Assembly: GCA_033065855.1 (NCBI GenBank)
Contig: JAVXUO010001272.1
Coordinates: 134,518 to 198,517, forward strand
Length of the DNA stretch: 64,000 bases
Direction of reading: 5' to 3'
From: Escallonia rubra
Lineage: Eukaryota; Streptophyta; Magnoliopsida; Escalloniales; Escalloniaceae
This document shows, in pieces, positions 47,143 to 57,811 of the stretch. Every line of letters starts with the position of its first letter. The stretch's first letter is position 1. A model generated the notes under the pieces. The model was not told the DNA's origin. It saw only the letters and a list, made by a program, of their open reading frames with translations, and did not search any database. Made by a program: the position numbers and the translations under genes.

Positions 47143-48760
47143 TTAACTATAAAATGTTTGATTCTTTCATTTACATTATCAATTGTCTCTAAGGCTGTTT
47201 TTATATATTCTTCTATTATCATATTTTCTAACATGTTTAGGGTTTAAAAAGGGTTTTCTAGCTTTGTTTTTTTCTTAAATAGTGTGTTTTTCTAGGTTGT
47301 TTATATCTTTTATAAGTTCTTCTAGTATATTTGGGTCTTGATTCTTCTTGACCATAGTGTTGTGGAGTATATATTTCACCCGAATGCCTATATGAATGGT
47401 TAGTCGTGCCATTTGGCCTCTAGGTTTATAATTAGGTCTATCAAATTTGTTATCTTCAATGTTTGCACTCTGTCTAGGTAAATTGCCATAAGCATATTGT
47501 GGTCTTGCGGTTGGTTGCGTTGTATAAAATCTACTTCCATCATTGTTTCTATTATTAGTAGTTCCTGAACCATCACCTTCTTCCATGAGTAATTTTGAGC
47601 AAATTACCAGCTGTAACAGGACTTGATTAGTCTTTACCGGAAGCCTGTGAATCCGAAGCTTTAGGAAGAATGTTAGTTGGACCAGGAAAAATGTTAAACT
47701 TTAAAAACTTAGGAAATACTAACTTTCTATAGTTTTTATTAGAAATGATGACATAAGCTTGGCATTAAACTACAAATAAACGATTGTGATATTCAAACCC
47801 AAAAAAAAAAAAAAAAGGAATGAACATTGACTGTGGGCCCGTTTGTTTACCATATTCATTTTCTGTTTATATTTTTGTGTTTTCATTTTCATATTTCTCG
47901 TATTCAGTTAGAAAATACGCTCTTGTACTTTTATCATTTTCACCAAAAAAAATCAGTTATGTTTTTCTTACATTGGGTTAAGTTTGGGTGAGAAAAGTTG
48001 AAAACACCTCAAAACAGTTTTTTGTCACTGTTTGAGTAATTTTATCCAAAACGAAAACTAGTAAATGGTAAAAGTACACAAAAAAAGAATCTTTTTTATC
48101 ATCATTGCAAAAAATAAAAAACGAATATGATAAATGTACAGATCCAGAATGTTTCTTTAATCTCTTACGTCCAAACACTGGTCCGAATAGTGAACGCCGG
48201 TTCTGAACCATTTTCTTAGATAGCTTGGGATGAAACTAGATGCTTCCAACAAATTAAATGGAACTTGTTCCTGATCATGAATGATTCCACTGCTATTTTT
48301 TCTCGAGCCTATATTCTCAACATAATCATGCCCAACCTAGGGCAGTTCATATACCGCCTAGAGTGACAAATAAAGTTGTGTGGACCATTGACACTCAACT
48401 AAGGTGACATTATGAGCGTTGAAAGCTTTCAGCCACCATTTTTCCTTTCGGCATTTCATATCCTCCAAAGTTAGAGTGGAACACTTAAATCAAATAAAAT
48501 TGTGTTATTCATTTATTGAACATAACTTATCAGGACGGACTTAGAAAGAAATTATATCCGATAGGTAATACATGATAATATAAAATTTTACTCTAACTTA
48601 TCTTTATCTCTAACTTCATAAACTTGATTGATATGTCTTCTCAAATATTATTCCACGTGTTCCTCCCACAAGCTTACAGAGGTTTGACTCAAAGGTTCAC
48701 AAGTTTGGCATCTAACGCAAAATAGTAGTTGATATAGCTAAATATATCCGCCCAACCAAC
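47143..48760. other. Intergenic, possible old LTR remnant
   Basis: Contains the uncertain minus-strand frame at 47275-47586 and otherwise AT-rich sequence with an A run at about 47801-47816. Text at 48500-48665 resembles 31610-31760, suggesting a second shared but unclassified repeat. Confidence 0.4.
47275..47586 (-). CDS. Hypothetical open frame, 103 codons
   Basis: ATG at 47586, MEEGDGSGTTNNRNN start, Asn/Arg/Pro-rich middle (KFDRPNYKPRGQMARL) and a C-terminal NILEELIKDINNLEKHTI segment with heptad-like spacing. Not recognised. It could be a gag-like fragment of an old retroelement or a chance frame. Confidence 0.25.
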   Translation of the reverse strand: MEEGDGSGTTNNRNNDGSRFYTTQPTARPQYAYGNLPRQSANIEDNKFDRPNYKPRGQMARLTIHIGIRVKYILHNTMVKKNQDPNILEELIKDINNLEKHTI

Positions 48761-49098
48761 TGTTGACACGTGGCGTAACCAATTCTGAGTGGGCTAACAG
48801 ACTCATATCGGATAAACTTCAGAGGACAGATAGAGATTGGTTAGGACTCATGTACTAATAGAAGAGTCCTGGTATGTCTCTTTTATTAATGGATCAATCA
48901 GAATAGAGTTCTAAAGAAGAAGGAAGTCTGGAAGCGGTTTATATATAGGGCGAATCCTCAGGTACACAGACAGGTTCACACACACACAAACACCCAGTTC
49001 ATTTTCGATTATTCAGACTCCTACTCTAGTAGCGACATTCTGACTTTAGCATCAGAGCATCCTCCACCGGAATATCCCCGGTGGTCACTCCGTGTTCT
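48761..49098 (+). repeat. Tat-lineage LTR fragment, plus orientation
   Basis: Starts TGTTGACACGTGGCG and contains a TATA-like TTTATATATAGGG at about 48939. Its end (from about 48895) is the inverse of 54408-54207. It breaks off at TGTTCT (49093-49098), where antisense integrase sequence begins. Confidence 0.7.
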
Positions 49099-52000
49099 CT
49101 GTCTGCCCATTGGATTGGGGGTGTGCAACCGATGTAAAACGGAGATCAATAGAGAGACCTTCACACAATCTTCGAAAATTGGAATTGTCAAATTGCTTTC
49201 CGTTATCTGTGATTAGGATCTTCGGCACCCCAAAGCGGCAAACAACGTTCTTCCAGAAGAACTCTTCGCATTTCGATGCTGTTATAGTGGCCAATGATTC
49301 GGCCTCAGCCCATTTCGTCAAGGAGTTGATTGCGAGTATCACAAAACGCCTTTGTCCAGTGGCCACCGGGAATGGGCCCAAAATATCCATTCCCCACATC
49401 GCAAACGGAATTGGGGAAGTCAAGATGCTAAGTGGTGCTGCCGGCGTGTGCGTCAGCGGAGCAAATTTTTGACAACGATCACACTTTTTTGTAAATTTGA
49501 TCGCTTCTTTCTGCATACCTGGCCAATAATAACCTTGCCGCAAGATTTTATGGGCCAGGTTTCTTCCCCCCAAGTGTTGTCCGCAAATCCCTTCGTGGAC
49601 TTCCTGTAACGCATAATCTGCTTCTCTAGGGCTTAAGCACTTTAGATATGGCAGACTGAAAGACTTTTTATACAGTACCCCGTCTACCAGGGCAAACCGA
49701 ACAGCTTTAGCACGTAAATTGCGAGCTCCGCTTTTTTCTGACGGTAATATTCCTGAGACAAGGTACTGAATAATTGGGTCCATCCAGCAAGGTTCCTCTT
49801 CTATCACATTGACCTCCTTTGAGATCTGGATACTTCTTTCTTGGAGGAACTCAATGTATACCGCTCTGTTTAATTCCGCAATGTCTTCGGAGGTCAGTCT
49901 TGACAGCGAGTCTGCTTGGGCATTTTGGTCTCGTGGTATGTGGCGGATGGCGAAATTTTTGAACAAAGCGGCTTCCGTTTTCACAGCTTGGAGGTACTGG
50001 GCCATTCTCCCATCTTTTGCCCCATATTCTCCCGAGATATGGTTCACAATTAATTGAGAATCACTATGGACGGAAAGAGAATCAACTTTGAGAGAGTGTG
50101 CCAACCTTATTCCCGCTAGGAGTGCCTCGTATTCAGCTTCATTGTTTGATGCCTGGAAATTGAAGCGAAGGGCGTACTCGATCACAAACTTTTCGGGGCT
50201 GATTAATATAAGCCCGGCCCCGCTATTTCCCACCTTGGACAAACCATCAACATCAAGCAGCCAAGGATCCGCAACTTCTGAAAGCACCACATTCGGGCGG
50301 TTCTCTGGTATTGTGCATTCGACCACAAAATCTGATAAGGCTTGAGCCTTAATTGCTGTACGGGGTTGATATCGAATATCGAACTCGCCTAGTTCCACTG
50401 ACCAGTTTACTAGCCTCCCCGATGCATCAGGATTTTGTAGAACTTTACCCAATGGTTGATCAGTTAACACGATGATGGTGTGTGACTGAAAATATGGTCT
50501 TAATTTCCTCGCCGATGTGATAAGAGCTAGGGCTACCTTATCTATTCGGGGATACCTGGTTTCTACATCTTGTAAGACCTTGCTTACGTAGTATACAGGT
50601 CTTTGCTTGCCATCTTCCTCTCGGATTAAGACCGTGCTTACCGCTACCTCACTAACCGACAGGTATAAGAATAAGTTTTCCCCAGTAACCGGTTTGGTAA
50701 GGAGCGGCGGGGACGACAAGTACTGCTTCAATTCTTCAAACGATCTCTGGCATTCTTCAGTCCACTCGAAGTCCCTTGCCTTCCTGATAGCTTTGAAAAA
50801 GGGGAGGCATTTTTCGGCGGACTTGGACATGAACCTTCCCAAAGCCGCCACTCTTCCTGTAAGCTCCTGGACCTGCTTAATTGTCTTAGGCGACTTCATG
50901 GCATGAATAGCGCCTATCTTCTCTGGATTTGCTTCTATACCCCGTTGCGATACCATGAATCCTAAGAATTTCCCTGACGCTACACCAAACGCACACTTGA
51001 GCGGGTTTAGTTTCATGTTATAGGCCCTTAGGATGTTGAAGGTTTCCTTGAGGTCCTCCACATGAGCTTCGGCTTCCTCACTCTTGACTAGCATGTCATC
51101 CACGTACACCTCCATGTTTCGCCCAATTAAATCATGGAAGATCATGTTAACAAGGCGCTGATAAGTTGCCCCCGCATTCTTGAGTCCGAAAGGCATAACT
51201 TTGTAACAGTACAGCCCACGTTCTGTAATGAAGGAAGTTTTGGGTATGTCATCTACACACATCTTTATCTGATTGTATCCTGAGTATGCATCCATAAAAC
51301 TCAACAATTTATGACCCGAGGTAGCATCGATCAAAATATCAATACGTGGTAACGGGTAACTGTCCTTTGGGCAGGCCTTGTTGAGGTCCGTGAAATCAAT
51401 GCATATTCGCCACCGATCGCTCGACTTGGGTACCATCACGACGTTGGCGATCCAATCTGGGTATGATATCTCTTCAATGAATCCGGCTGCCAACAATTTT
51501 TCAACTTCCTCCTCGATTTTAACTTGTCTCTCGGGAGCGAATGTCCTCTTCTTTTGCTTGACTGGCTTCTTACCAGGGTCAACGTTCAATTTGTGGGTGA
51601 TCACCTCAGGATCAATCCCAGGCATATCGGATGCCGTCCACGCAAAGATATCTGAATAGCTCCTTAATAAATCCACAAGCTTGAGCTTGAGGCTGTCTGA
51701 TAGACCGGTTCCTATTCTCACTGTCTTTTCTTGGATTCCTGGATATAGCTCAATATGAGTGAGGTCTTCAGCGGGCTTACCTCTTTCGATTTTTGTCTCA
51801 TCCCTCAGATCTTCTATCATGAGGGTTTCATTGGCTCTATTTCGGCATGATGCCATGTAGCACTGCCGAGCCACCACTTGATCTCCCTTCACTTCCCCAA
51901 CTCCATTCTCCGTGGGGAATTTCATCTTCATGTGGTACGTAGATACCACAGCTTTTAATTGGTTTAATGCCGTTCGGCCCAAAATTGCATTATAGGCCGA

Positions 52001-52624
52001 AGGGATGCGTACTACTACGAAGTCCAGCATCAACTTTGCTTGGGTTGGAGGGTCTCCCACAATGACGGGCAGTGCAATAATTCCCTCGCAAGCAACCGGA
52101 TGGTTAGAGAAGCCGTAGAGGGGCGCCTCAACCCTCCGTAATCGGTCAGCTGGTATATTCATCTTTTGGAAAGCTTCATAGAAAAGTATTTCCGCCGAGC
52201 TCCCATTGTCAACGAGAATCCTTTTCATGTCGAAGTTTCCCACTCGGAGTGTGATAACTAGAGGGTCATCATGGGGTATTCTAGTATTACCCACGTCGTT
52301 ATCGGAGAAGGATATTGTGGGGGCTGGTTCAATCTTCTGCTTTTTGGTCGATGGTCCCATAGTTGTGAAGATTTCCCTTGCGTAGGATTTTCTTCCTTGT
52401 CCAGAAGAGCCTCCTGCGGCTATTCCCCCCGAGATGGTATTTATGACTCCCGCATTCTCTTGCACATCTTCTTTTCCCCTTAAGGGAGTGACTTCCCTCT
52501 TTTCATTCCTTCTATTGACATATCTACGCAAATGTCCGCGTTTGATGAGGGCTTCTATTGCACGCTTGAGCGATTCACAATTGTCGGTGGTGTGACCATG
52601 ATCATTGTGATAACGGCACCACAA
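49085..52624 (-). CDS. Tat-lineage pol: protease, RT, two RNase H domains, integrase (truncated)
   Basis: An uninterrupted frame of about 1179 codons. It opens with a zinc-like CRYHNDHGHTTDNC that belongs to the gag end; the first codon is TTG, so initiation is upstream. Protease DNGSS is at 139-143, RT FMDAYSGYNQI at about 443 and YVDD at 507-510. The first RNase H is at about 620-740. A second, archaeal-type RNase H is at about 790-910 (DVDG, NEAEYEAL, SDSQLI), which marks the Tat lineage. Integrase has HHCC (H1011, H1018, C1049, C1052) and DDE residues D1081, D1141 and E1177. The frame ends at QTENTE because it runs into inverted LTR sequence, so the C-terminal third of integrase is missing. 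Confidence 0.88.
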   Translation of the reverse strand: MWCRYHNDHGHTTDNCESLKRAIEALIKRGHLRRYVNRRNEKREVTPLRGKEDVQENAGVINTISGGIAAGGSSGQGRKSYAREIFTTMGPSTKKQKIEPAPTISFSDNDVGNTRIPHDDPLVITLRVGNFDMKRILVDNGSSAEILFYEAFQKMNIPADRLRRVEAPLYGFSNHPVACEGIIALPVIVGDPPTQAKLMLDFVVVRIPSAYNAILGRTALNQLKAVVSTYHMKMKFPTENGVGEVKGDQVVARQCYMASCRNRANETLMIEDLRDETKIERGKPAEDLTHIELYPGIQEKTVRIGTGLSDSLKLKLVDLLRSYSDIFAWTASDMPGIDPEVITHKLNVDPGKKPVKQKKRTFAPERQVKIEEEVEKLLAAGFIEEISYPDWIANVVMVPKSSDRWRICIDFTDLNKACPKDSYPLPRIDILIDATSGHKLLSFMDAYSGYNQIKMCVDDIPKTSFITERGLYCYKVMPFGLKNAGATYQRLVNMIFHDLIGRNMEVYVDDMLVKSEEAEAHVEDLKETFNILRAYNMKLNPLKCAFGVASGKFLGFMVSQRGIEANPEKIGAIHAMKSPKTIKQVQELTGRVAALGRFMSKSAEKCLPFFKAIRKARDFEWTEECQRSFEELKQYLSSPPLLTKPVTGENLFLYLSVSEVAVSTVLIREEDGKQRPVYYVSKVLQDVETRYPRIDKVALALITSARKLRPYFQSHTIIVLTDQPLGKVLQNPDASGRLVNWSVELGEFDIRYQPRTAIKAQALSDFVVECTIPENRPNVVLSEVADPWLLDVDGLSKVGNSGAGLILISPEKFVIEYALRFNFQASNNEAEYEALLAGIRLAHSLKVDSLSVHSDSQLIVNHISGEYGAKDGRMAQYLQAVKTEAALFKNFAIRHIPRDQNAQADSLSRLTSEDIAELNRAVYIEFLQERSIQISKEVNVIEEEPCWMDPIIQYLVSGILPSEKSGARNLRAKAVRFALVDGVLYKKSFSLPYLKCLSPREADYALQEVHEGICGQHLGGRNLAHKILRQGYYWPGMQKEAIKFTKKCDRCQKFAPLTHTPAAPLSILTSPIPFAMWGMDILGPFPVATGQRRFVILAINSLTKWAEAESLATITASKCEEFFWKNVVCRFGVPKILITDNGKQFDNSNFRRLCEGLSIDLRFTSVAHPQSNGQTENTE

Positions 52625-54117
52625 GTTTCTATCTCGATCTTGCTGGGCGGCGACCTCATCTTCTCTGGCCTTTCCAGCATCTCCTTATCTTTTATTTCAT
52701 GGAGGATCTGAGATGGCCTTGCAGTTAATGATGTCAAATTTTTCATGTCTAACATTTCTTTGGGACGCCTTTCATCCTTTCTTGATCGCTTAGAACTCTG
52801 CCCAACTCTTGGACTATCTTCGCGAGTTCTTTTGTCTTGATCATGTCCATTGTCTCCTCGCTGTCCATTGTGGGTCTCCAAATATTCTTCAGCCTGGATA
52901 TACTTATTGGCTTTATCCAGCAAGGCGCTCATGTTTCCTGGAGGACTCTTATTTACTGCGAACGCGAATTTGGACGTAGGGCGAAGCCCTCGCATGAAAG
53001 CCGTGTACTTTACTGATTCATCCAGGTTATCTATTTCCAAAGTTGCCGCATTGAAACGTCCCAAATATCGCGACAAGGACTCATTTCTTTCTTGGACCAC
53101 ATTGAGAAGACTGGCCGAATTCTTCCTCCGAGTTCGGCTGCTTACAAAATGTTTTTGGAACAAGTCTGATAACTGGTTGAAGGAATGGATGGACCTGGGT
53201 CGTAGGGACTTGAACCATGCATGTGCTGCTTTCCTCAAAGTAGTTGGGAATGCTCGGCACATGATAGATTCTGATGCCTGGAGGAGTAACATATTCGTTT
53301 GAAATTGATAGACATGCTCTCCAGGATCTCCGCTTCCATCATATAGGTCGCACTGTGGCATCCGAAAATTTGGAGGAAGCTTCGCCTTCTCTATACTTTT
53401 GGATAGGGGGTATCCAGAATCTTCCCTTGGGGGAGCAGAATCCTCTGGGGAGGATTTGGAGATGGCTTTGTGACAAGGTCGCCCTTGTGGGCGTACTTTC
53501 CATGTGGGTGTATGGATCTGTCCTTGAGGACAGTGCCTTTGGACTGCGCATCTTCGACCTAGATTTTCACTGCCTACCACAGGAGGCGAGTTTGTGCTGT
53601 CTTCAAGTGACTCCTCACGTCGAAAACGTGAACCACTTCTGGTAACATGTTTCTCACTTTCTTGCCCTGGCTGATAGTCAGGATCCGTCTCTGATCTATT
53701 CTTTCTCCCATAACTGGACCTTGAGGTCAGTCTGAGACGGAGGTCGCTCGGATCGAGATGTGTATGATTAGCAGAAGTTGTGGGGACCACCCTTTCGAGC
53801 TGCTTCTGTAGAGTGGTTACCACGTCCTTAAGTTCATGAATTTCTCTGGTCAGCTCAGCATTTGGAGTGTCAAACAGCCTCCGGGTTAGGCGATGACGTA
53901 GGTCTCCTCTTTTTAAAGGTGGGGTCAGAGAACGAGTCCCCTGAGAGCTTTCAGTCATTCTTGGGGTGACTGAAGTCACGTTAATGCAGTCATTACTGGA
54001 ATATCGTTGGGAAGGTGTTGACTGTCGCCCTCTTCGGCGGGAGCCGCTTGATCTTGTTCGCCTATTCTGGACGGAGCGACTGATCGGCGTGTTATTTGAA
54101 GATGATTGTCTAGCCAT
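52555..54117 (-). CDS. Tat-lineage gag (frameshifted at its C-terminus)
   Basis: The ATG at 54117 (MARQSSSNN) gives about 520 residues. The N-terminus is Arg/Ser-rich and disordered. The capsid-like Retrotrans_gag region includes HAWFKSLRPRSIHSFNQLSD and YLGRFNAATLEIDNLDES (about residues 295-380). Near the end the frame reads IEIETCGAVITM where the next frame reads WCRYHNDHGH, so a one-base change between about 52640 and 52700 has split gag from pol and removed the zinc finger from gag. It stops at 52555, overlapping pol. Confidence 0.82.
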   Translation of the reverse strand: MARQSSSNNTPISRSVQNRRTRSSGSRRRGRQSTPSQRYSSNDCINVTSVTPRMTESSQGTRSLTPPLKRGDLRHRLTRRLFDTPNAELTREIHELKDVVTTLQKQLERVVPTTSANHTHLDPSDLRLRLTSRSSYGRKNRSETDPDYQPGQESEKHVTRSGSRFRREESLEDSTNSPPVVGSENLGRRCAVQRHCPQGQIHTPTWKVRPQGRPCHKAISKSSPEDSAPPREDSGYPLSKSIEKAKLPPNFRMPQCDLYDGSGDPGEHVYQFQTNMLLLQASESIMCRAFPTTLRKAAHAWFKSLRPRSIHSFNQLSDLFQKHFVSSRTRRKNSASLLNVVQERNESLSRYLGRFNAATLEIDNLDESVKYTAFMRGLRPTSKFAFAVNKSPPGNMSALLDKANKYIQAEEYLETHNGQRGDNGHDQDKRTREDSPRVGQSSKRSRKDERRPKEMLDMKNLTSLTARPSQILHEIKDKEMLERPEKMRSPPSKIEIETCGAVITMIMVTPPTIVNRSSVQ

Positions 54118-54408
54118 GTTCTCTCTCGGTCCCACGGATGGCTCCTAAATGTTGCAGCTTGAATATTGATTGAGACCACGGCTAGGAAATGCACCTGCAA
54201 AACAGAACACGAAGTGACCACCGGGGATGTTCCGGTGGAGGATGCTCCGATGCTAAAGTCAGAATGTCGCTACTAGAGTAGGAGTCTGAATAATCGAAAA
54301 TGAACTGGGTCTTTGTGTGTGTGTGAACCTGTCTGTGTACCTGAGGATTCGCCCTATATATAAACCGCTTCCAGACTTCCTTCTTCTTTAGAACTCTATT
54401 CTGACTTC
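54118..54408 (-). repeat. Tat-lineage LTR fragment and leader, minus orientation
   Basis: Minus reading: LTR text with TATATATAGGG (about 54360), GTCACTTCGTGTTCTG (54212) and on to AGCTGCAACA. It is followed by TTTAGGAGCCATCCGTGGGA, a degraded relative of the usual primer-site text TTTGGCGCCGTCTGTGGGA. The LTR is cut at 54408 and joined to sense pol. Confidence 0.7.
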
Positions 54409-55745
54409 CGAAGACATTGCGGAATTAAACAGAGCGGTATACATTGAGTTCCTCCAAGAAAGAAGTATCCAGATCTCAAAGGAGGTCAATGTGATAGAAG
54501 AGGAACCTTGCTGGATGGACCCAATTATTCAGTACCTTGTCTCAGGAATATTACCGTCAGAAAAAAGCGGAGCTCGCAATTTACGTGCTAAAGCTGTTCG
54601 GTTTGCCCTGGTAGACGGGGTACTGTATAAAAAGTCTTTCAGTCTGCCATATCTAAAGTGCTTAAGCCCTAGAGAAGCAGATTATGCGTTACAGGAAGTC
54701 CACGAAGGGATTTGCGGACAACACTTGGGGAAGAAACCTGGCCCATAAAATCTTGCGGCAAGGTTATTATTGGCCAGGTATGCAGAAAGAAGCGATCAAA
54801 TTTACAAAAAAGTGTGATCGTTGTCAAAAATTTGCTCCGCTGACGCACACGCCGGCAGCACCACTTAGCATCTTGACTTCCCCAATTCCGTTTGCGATGT
54901 GGGGAATGGATATTTTGGGCCCATTCCCGGTGGCCACTGGACAAAGGCGTTTTGTGATAGTCGCCATCGACTACTTCACGAAATGGGCTGAGGCCGAATC
55001 ATTGGCCACTATAACAGCATCGAAATGCGAAGAGTTCTTCTGGAAGAACGTTGTTTGCCGCTTTGGGGTGCCGAAGATCCTAATCACAGATAACGGAAAG
55101 CAATTTGACAATTCCAATTTTCGAAGATTTTGTGAAGGTCTCTCTATTGATCTCTGTTTTACATCGGTTGCACACCCCCAATCCAATGGGCAGACAGAGA
55201 ACATGAATCGTTCAATTCTTCAAGGGTTGAAAAGAAAGTTAGATGATGCAAAGGGGGCATGGGTTGATGAGCTTCCTAAAGTACTTTGGGCATACCGCAC
55301 AACACCCCATTCCGTGACAGGTGAAACACCATTCCTTTTATCTTTTGGTACAGAGGCGCTGCTACCGGTAGAAGTAGGCCTCCCCACGGTTCGAGTGTTA
55401 CACTTCTCTGAAAAAGAAAATGAAGAGAATCTCAGAGGAAACCTAGACCTATTAGATGATGCGCGCGCGCAAGCGTTAGAACGGATGATATGAACAAAAC
55501 AACGGGTTGCGAGATTCTATAATCGAAAGGTCCGAGTAAGGATGTTCAGAGTCGGTGATCTTGTCCTCAGAAAACTGGAAGTTTCAAACCCAAAGGCCGC
55601 TGTGGGGAAACTGTCCCCAAATTGGGAGGGACCTTATAAGATATCAAAAGTGCTCAGGCTAGGCGCTTATTCACTGGAAACACTTTCAGGGGAAGCGATC
55701 CCGCGAACATGGAATGCTGATAACTTGAGGAAATACTACCAGTAA
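54405..55745 (+). pseudogene. Tat-lineage pol 3' end, plus-strand copy (integrase and C-terminal domain)
   Basis: It starts inside SEDIAELNRAVYIEF and runs to GQHLG, where a frameshift occurs near 54725. A second frame (about 54730-55493) carries HHCC remnants, MDILGPFPV, TDNGKQF, HPQSNGQTEN and the downstream WAYRTTPHSVTGETPF region absent from the minus copy. A TGA follows ALERMI at 55491. After it the frame VRMFRVGDLVLRKL runs to WNADNLRKYYQ and a stop at 55743-55745. It is the complementary end of the rearranged element and cannot yield intact integrase. Confidence 0.85.
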
Positions 55746-55961
55746 ATTCTTAAGGAAAAGCGAAGACATTCTTCTTATTATTTTGGGGGGAAGTAGCATA
55801 AAAGCATAGTTGGATGTAAAGAAGAAGTGTTTCAGTTATAATGAAATTCAACAAAAGTTTGAAGCATTTCATTTCGTCTATTTATACATCTTCATTCCTG
55901 TGAGAAAGACCAGTTGCTTACATTAGCATATCAATTTCTGGCTACTTTAACTAATGACATG
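55746..55961 (+). other. 3' non-coding tail of the Tat-lineage element
   Basis: No gene. It includes a PPT-like TTTTGGGGGGAAGTAG at about 55781-55796. The expected 3' LTR would start nearby. It gives way to the copia LTR at 55962, so that element probably inserted here. Confidence 0.5.
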
Positions 55962-57238
55962 TGAAACCAATAAAATAACCCTAGAGGGGGGGTGAATAGG
56001 GTTTTAAGACTACTTTAAAATATAACAACCAACAAACCTTAATCTCAAAAACTCAAGTAAACAAACAATCAATCTCAACACAATATGTAAAACAATAATG
56101 TAAAGAGAGAAGGGTTTAGAGATACTTGACAATGAGAATTAAATGGTTCGGCTTGATATACCCACAAGCCTACGTCCACCCCTTCAAGGAAGTCCCTTGA
56201 AAGGCCCTAGAATCCACTAGTATGATCTTCCTTACGGGTCAAGATCGAACCTCTTACAATCCCTTGATGCTATACCCACATCAAGAACAAGCTTTGACAA
56301 ACCCAAAGCTCCAAAGCTTGACAACCCCAAGCTTTGATACAAGAACCTTTCAATGAAGAAATGTGTACAAGATTTCACTCTTAAGAAGTAGATGAGTACA
56401 AGTTGAAGTACTAGAACAAGAGAGATGAGTGTATGATGACTTATGAAAGTGTATCTCTCTCTAATGTAAGCTCACAATAAATGCTCTCTTGAAAAGGATG
56501 AGAAATCAATGAAAACAAGAGAGATTTGAACAATTGCTTTGATCTTTGAGAATATGAAAGATAGGAGAGCTTTGAATGCAATTGATGAATGAAAACAATG
56601 CCCAAGATGAGTATTTATAGAGCTGGGAATAAATATGACCGTTTGGGGTTAGGTAGGGCATTAAATGCGCCAAACGGTAAATGCAGTCGACTGCAATGCC
56701 CATTGCAGTCGACTGTAACCCAAAAAGTAGCCGTTGGAATTTCAAATTTCCAACTTGCAGTCGACTGCATTCAATGCAGTCGACTGTAATGGCCTACTGG
56801 AAGTATTGCAGTCGACTGCATTCAATGCAGTCGACTGTAATACCCTACTGCCCAACATGCAGTCGACTGCATCCCAATGCAGTCGACTGCATCCCTGAAA
56901 ATGCAGTTTCCTGTTTTTAAAGCATGAAAAACTTTTTATGCATGCAAGGGAAACCTATGGGCAAGTTCTAGGTATACAGTCATCGTAACGATCATCTCTC
57001 TATGTCTAGTTTACAAAGATGGAAATAAAAGCATGAAAACTTCAATCGTCGAATTTCCTCTTTGATGCGTTCCGTTGAGAGTCTTTGATCGTGTTGCTCG
57101 TCTAATAAACCGTTTGCATGAGTATGAGATTGTTCCTATTGCTTCATCAACTCAATGCATGTTAGACAGCATAATCATCAATGTTAGTTATCATCAAAAT
57201 CAAATATAATCCTAGGTTAAATAACCGTAGGGTTAACA
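55962..57238 (-). repeat. Copia 3' LTR with eight CAGTCGACTG palindromes
   Basis: 1277 bp; minus-strand start TGTTAACCCTACGG and end TTGGTTTCA. Palindromes CAGTCGACTG lie at 56683, 56705, 56758, 56777, 56810, 56828, 56860 and 56880, upstream (in LTR sense) of the TATA box at 56620-56611. The 5-bp left flank is ACATG; its partner is outside the window. Confidence 0.92.
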
Positions 57239-57252
57239 ATCTCCCCCTTTTT
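57239..57252 (-). other. Copia polypurine tract
   Basis: AAAAAGGGGGAGAT on the minus strand directly abuts the 3' LTR start. It is the expected plus-strand primer for reverse transcription. Confidence 0.8.
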
Positions 57253-57811
57253 GATGATGGCAAACATTGATTCAAATAATATGAGATATATAAGATAATA
57301 TGCGAAATGAAGCATAACAATCTCAATTAAAAAAAAAAACCATAAGGGGTCATGAGAAGAAATCATGACAAAACGCTCCCCCTATCTAAAGCAATGTAGG
57401 GCTCCCCCTAACTAAAGTAATATATGCTCATATCCACACAAATAAGAATCAACAATATTTTCTCCCCCTTTTGACATCATTGAAAAAGGTCAAGGGTGTG
57501 TGTGAAAGTGATCAACTTATGTATCCATGCATGGATAATCAATATTGCCAACAAGGACAATCAAAATCATAAACACATAAGTACTTGAATAACCATTGAA
57601 AGGTGTACCAAACATTTTGTTACAAAGATAGCACAAATAGGAAGTGTAAGGGAATTAGAAATATGAGTGTGTGCAAATGAAATGAATATCAACAAAATCA
57701 ATGATGTTGAAAAGAGAAACATCAACCAAAGCATGCTTTAATCATATTAAATAATGATCAAGCATGAGAAGTGCAACTTGCATGATTTAGCACAAGAGAT
57801 ATAACATTTAG
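57253..57811 (-). other. Copia 3' untranslated internal region
   Basis: About 560 bp between the pol stop and the polypurine tract. AT-rich with short GGGGGAG-like tracts (for example near 57380-57410 and 57465). No open frame of note. Confidence 0.6.

Larger units (their letters stand above)
48761..55961. mobile_element. Rearranged Tat-lineage Ty3/gypsy element with opposed halves
   Basis: Order along the plus strand: LTR fragment (+), then a minus-strand block running from integrase back through pol, gag, leader and an LTR fragment (54408), then a plus-strand pol end (54405-55745) and 3' non-coding text to 55961. The pol segment from about SEDIAELNRAVY to QTEN is present twice in opposite orientation and nearly identical. 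Both junctions show short microhomology (TGTTCT at 49093 and CTGA near 54405). The right end is replaced by a copia LTR. The arrangement was probably made by self-integration or by template switching between two copies. Confidence 0.8.

Noticed and set aside
47275..47586. Idea that this frame is a pararetrovirus or retroelement gag
   Set aside because: Only composition suggests it; no zinc knuckle or other motif. Listed as hypothetical only.
49092..51659. Plus-strand frames of 80-126 codons across 49-52 kb
   Set aside because: Antisense shadows of the intact pol frame.
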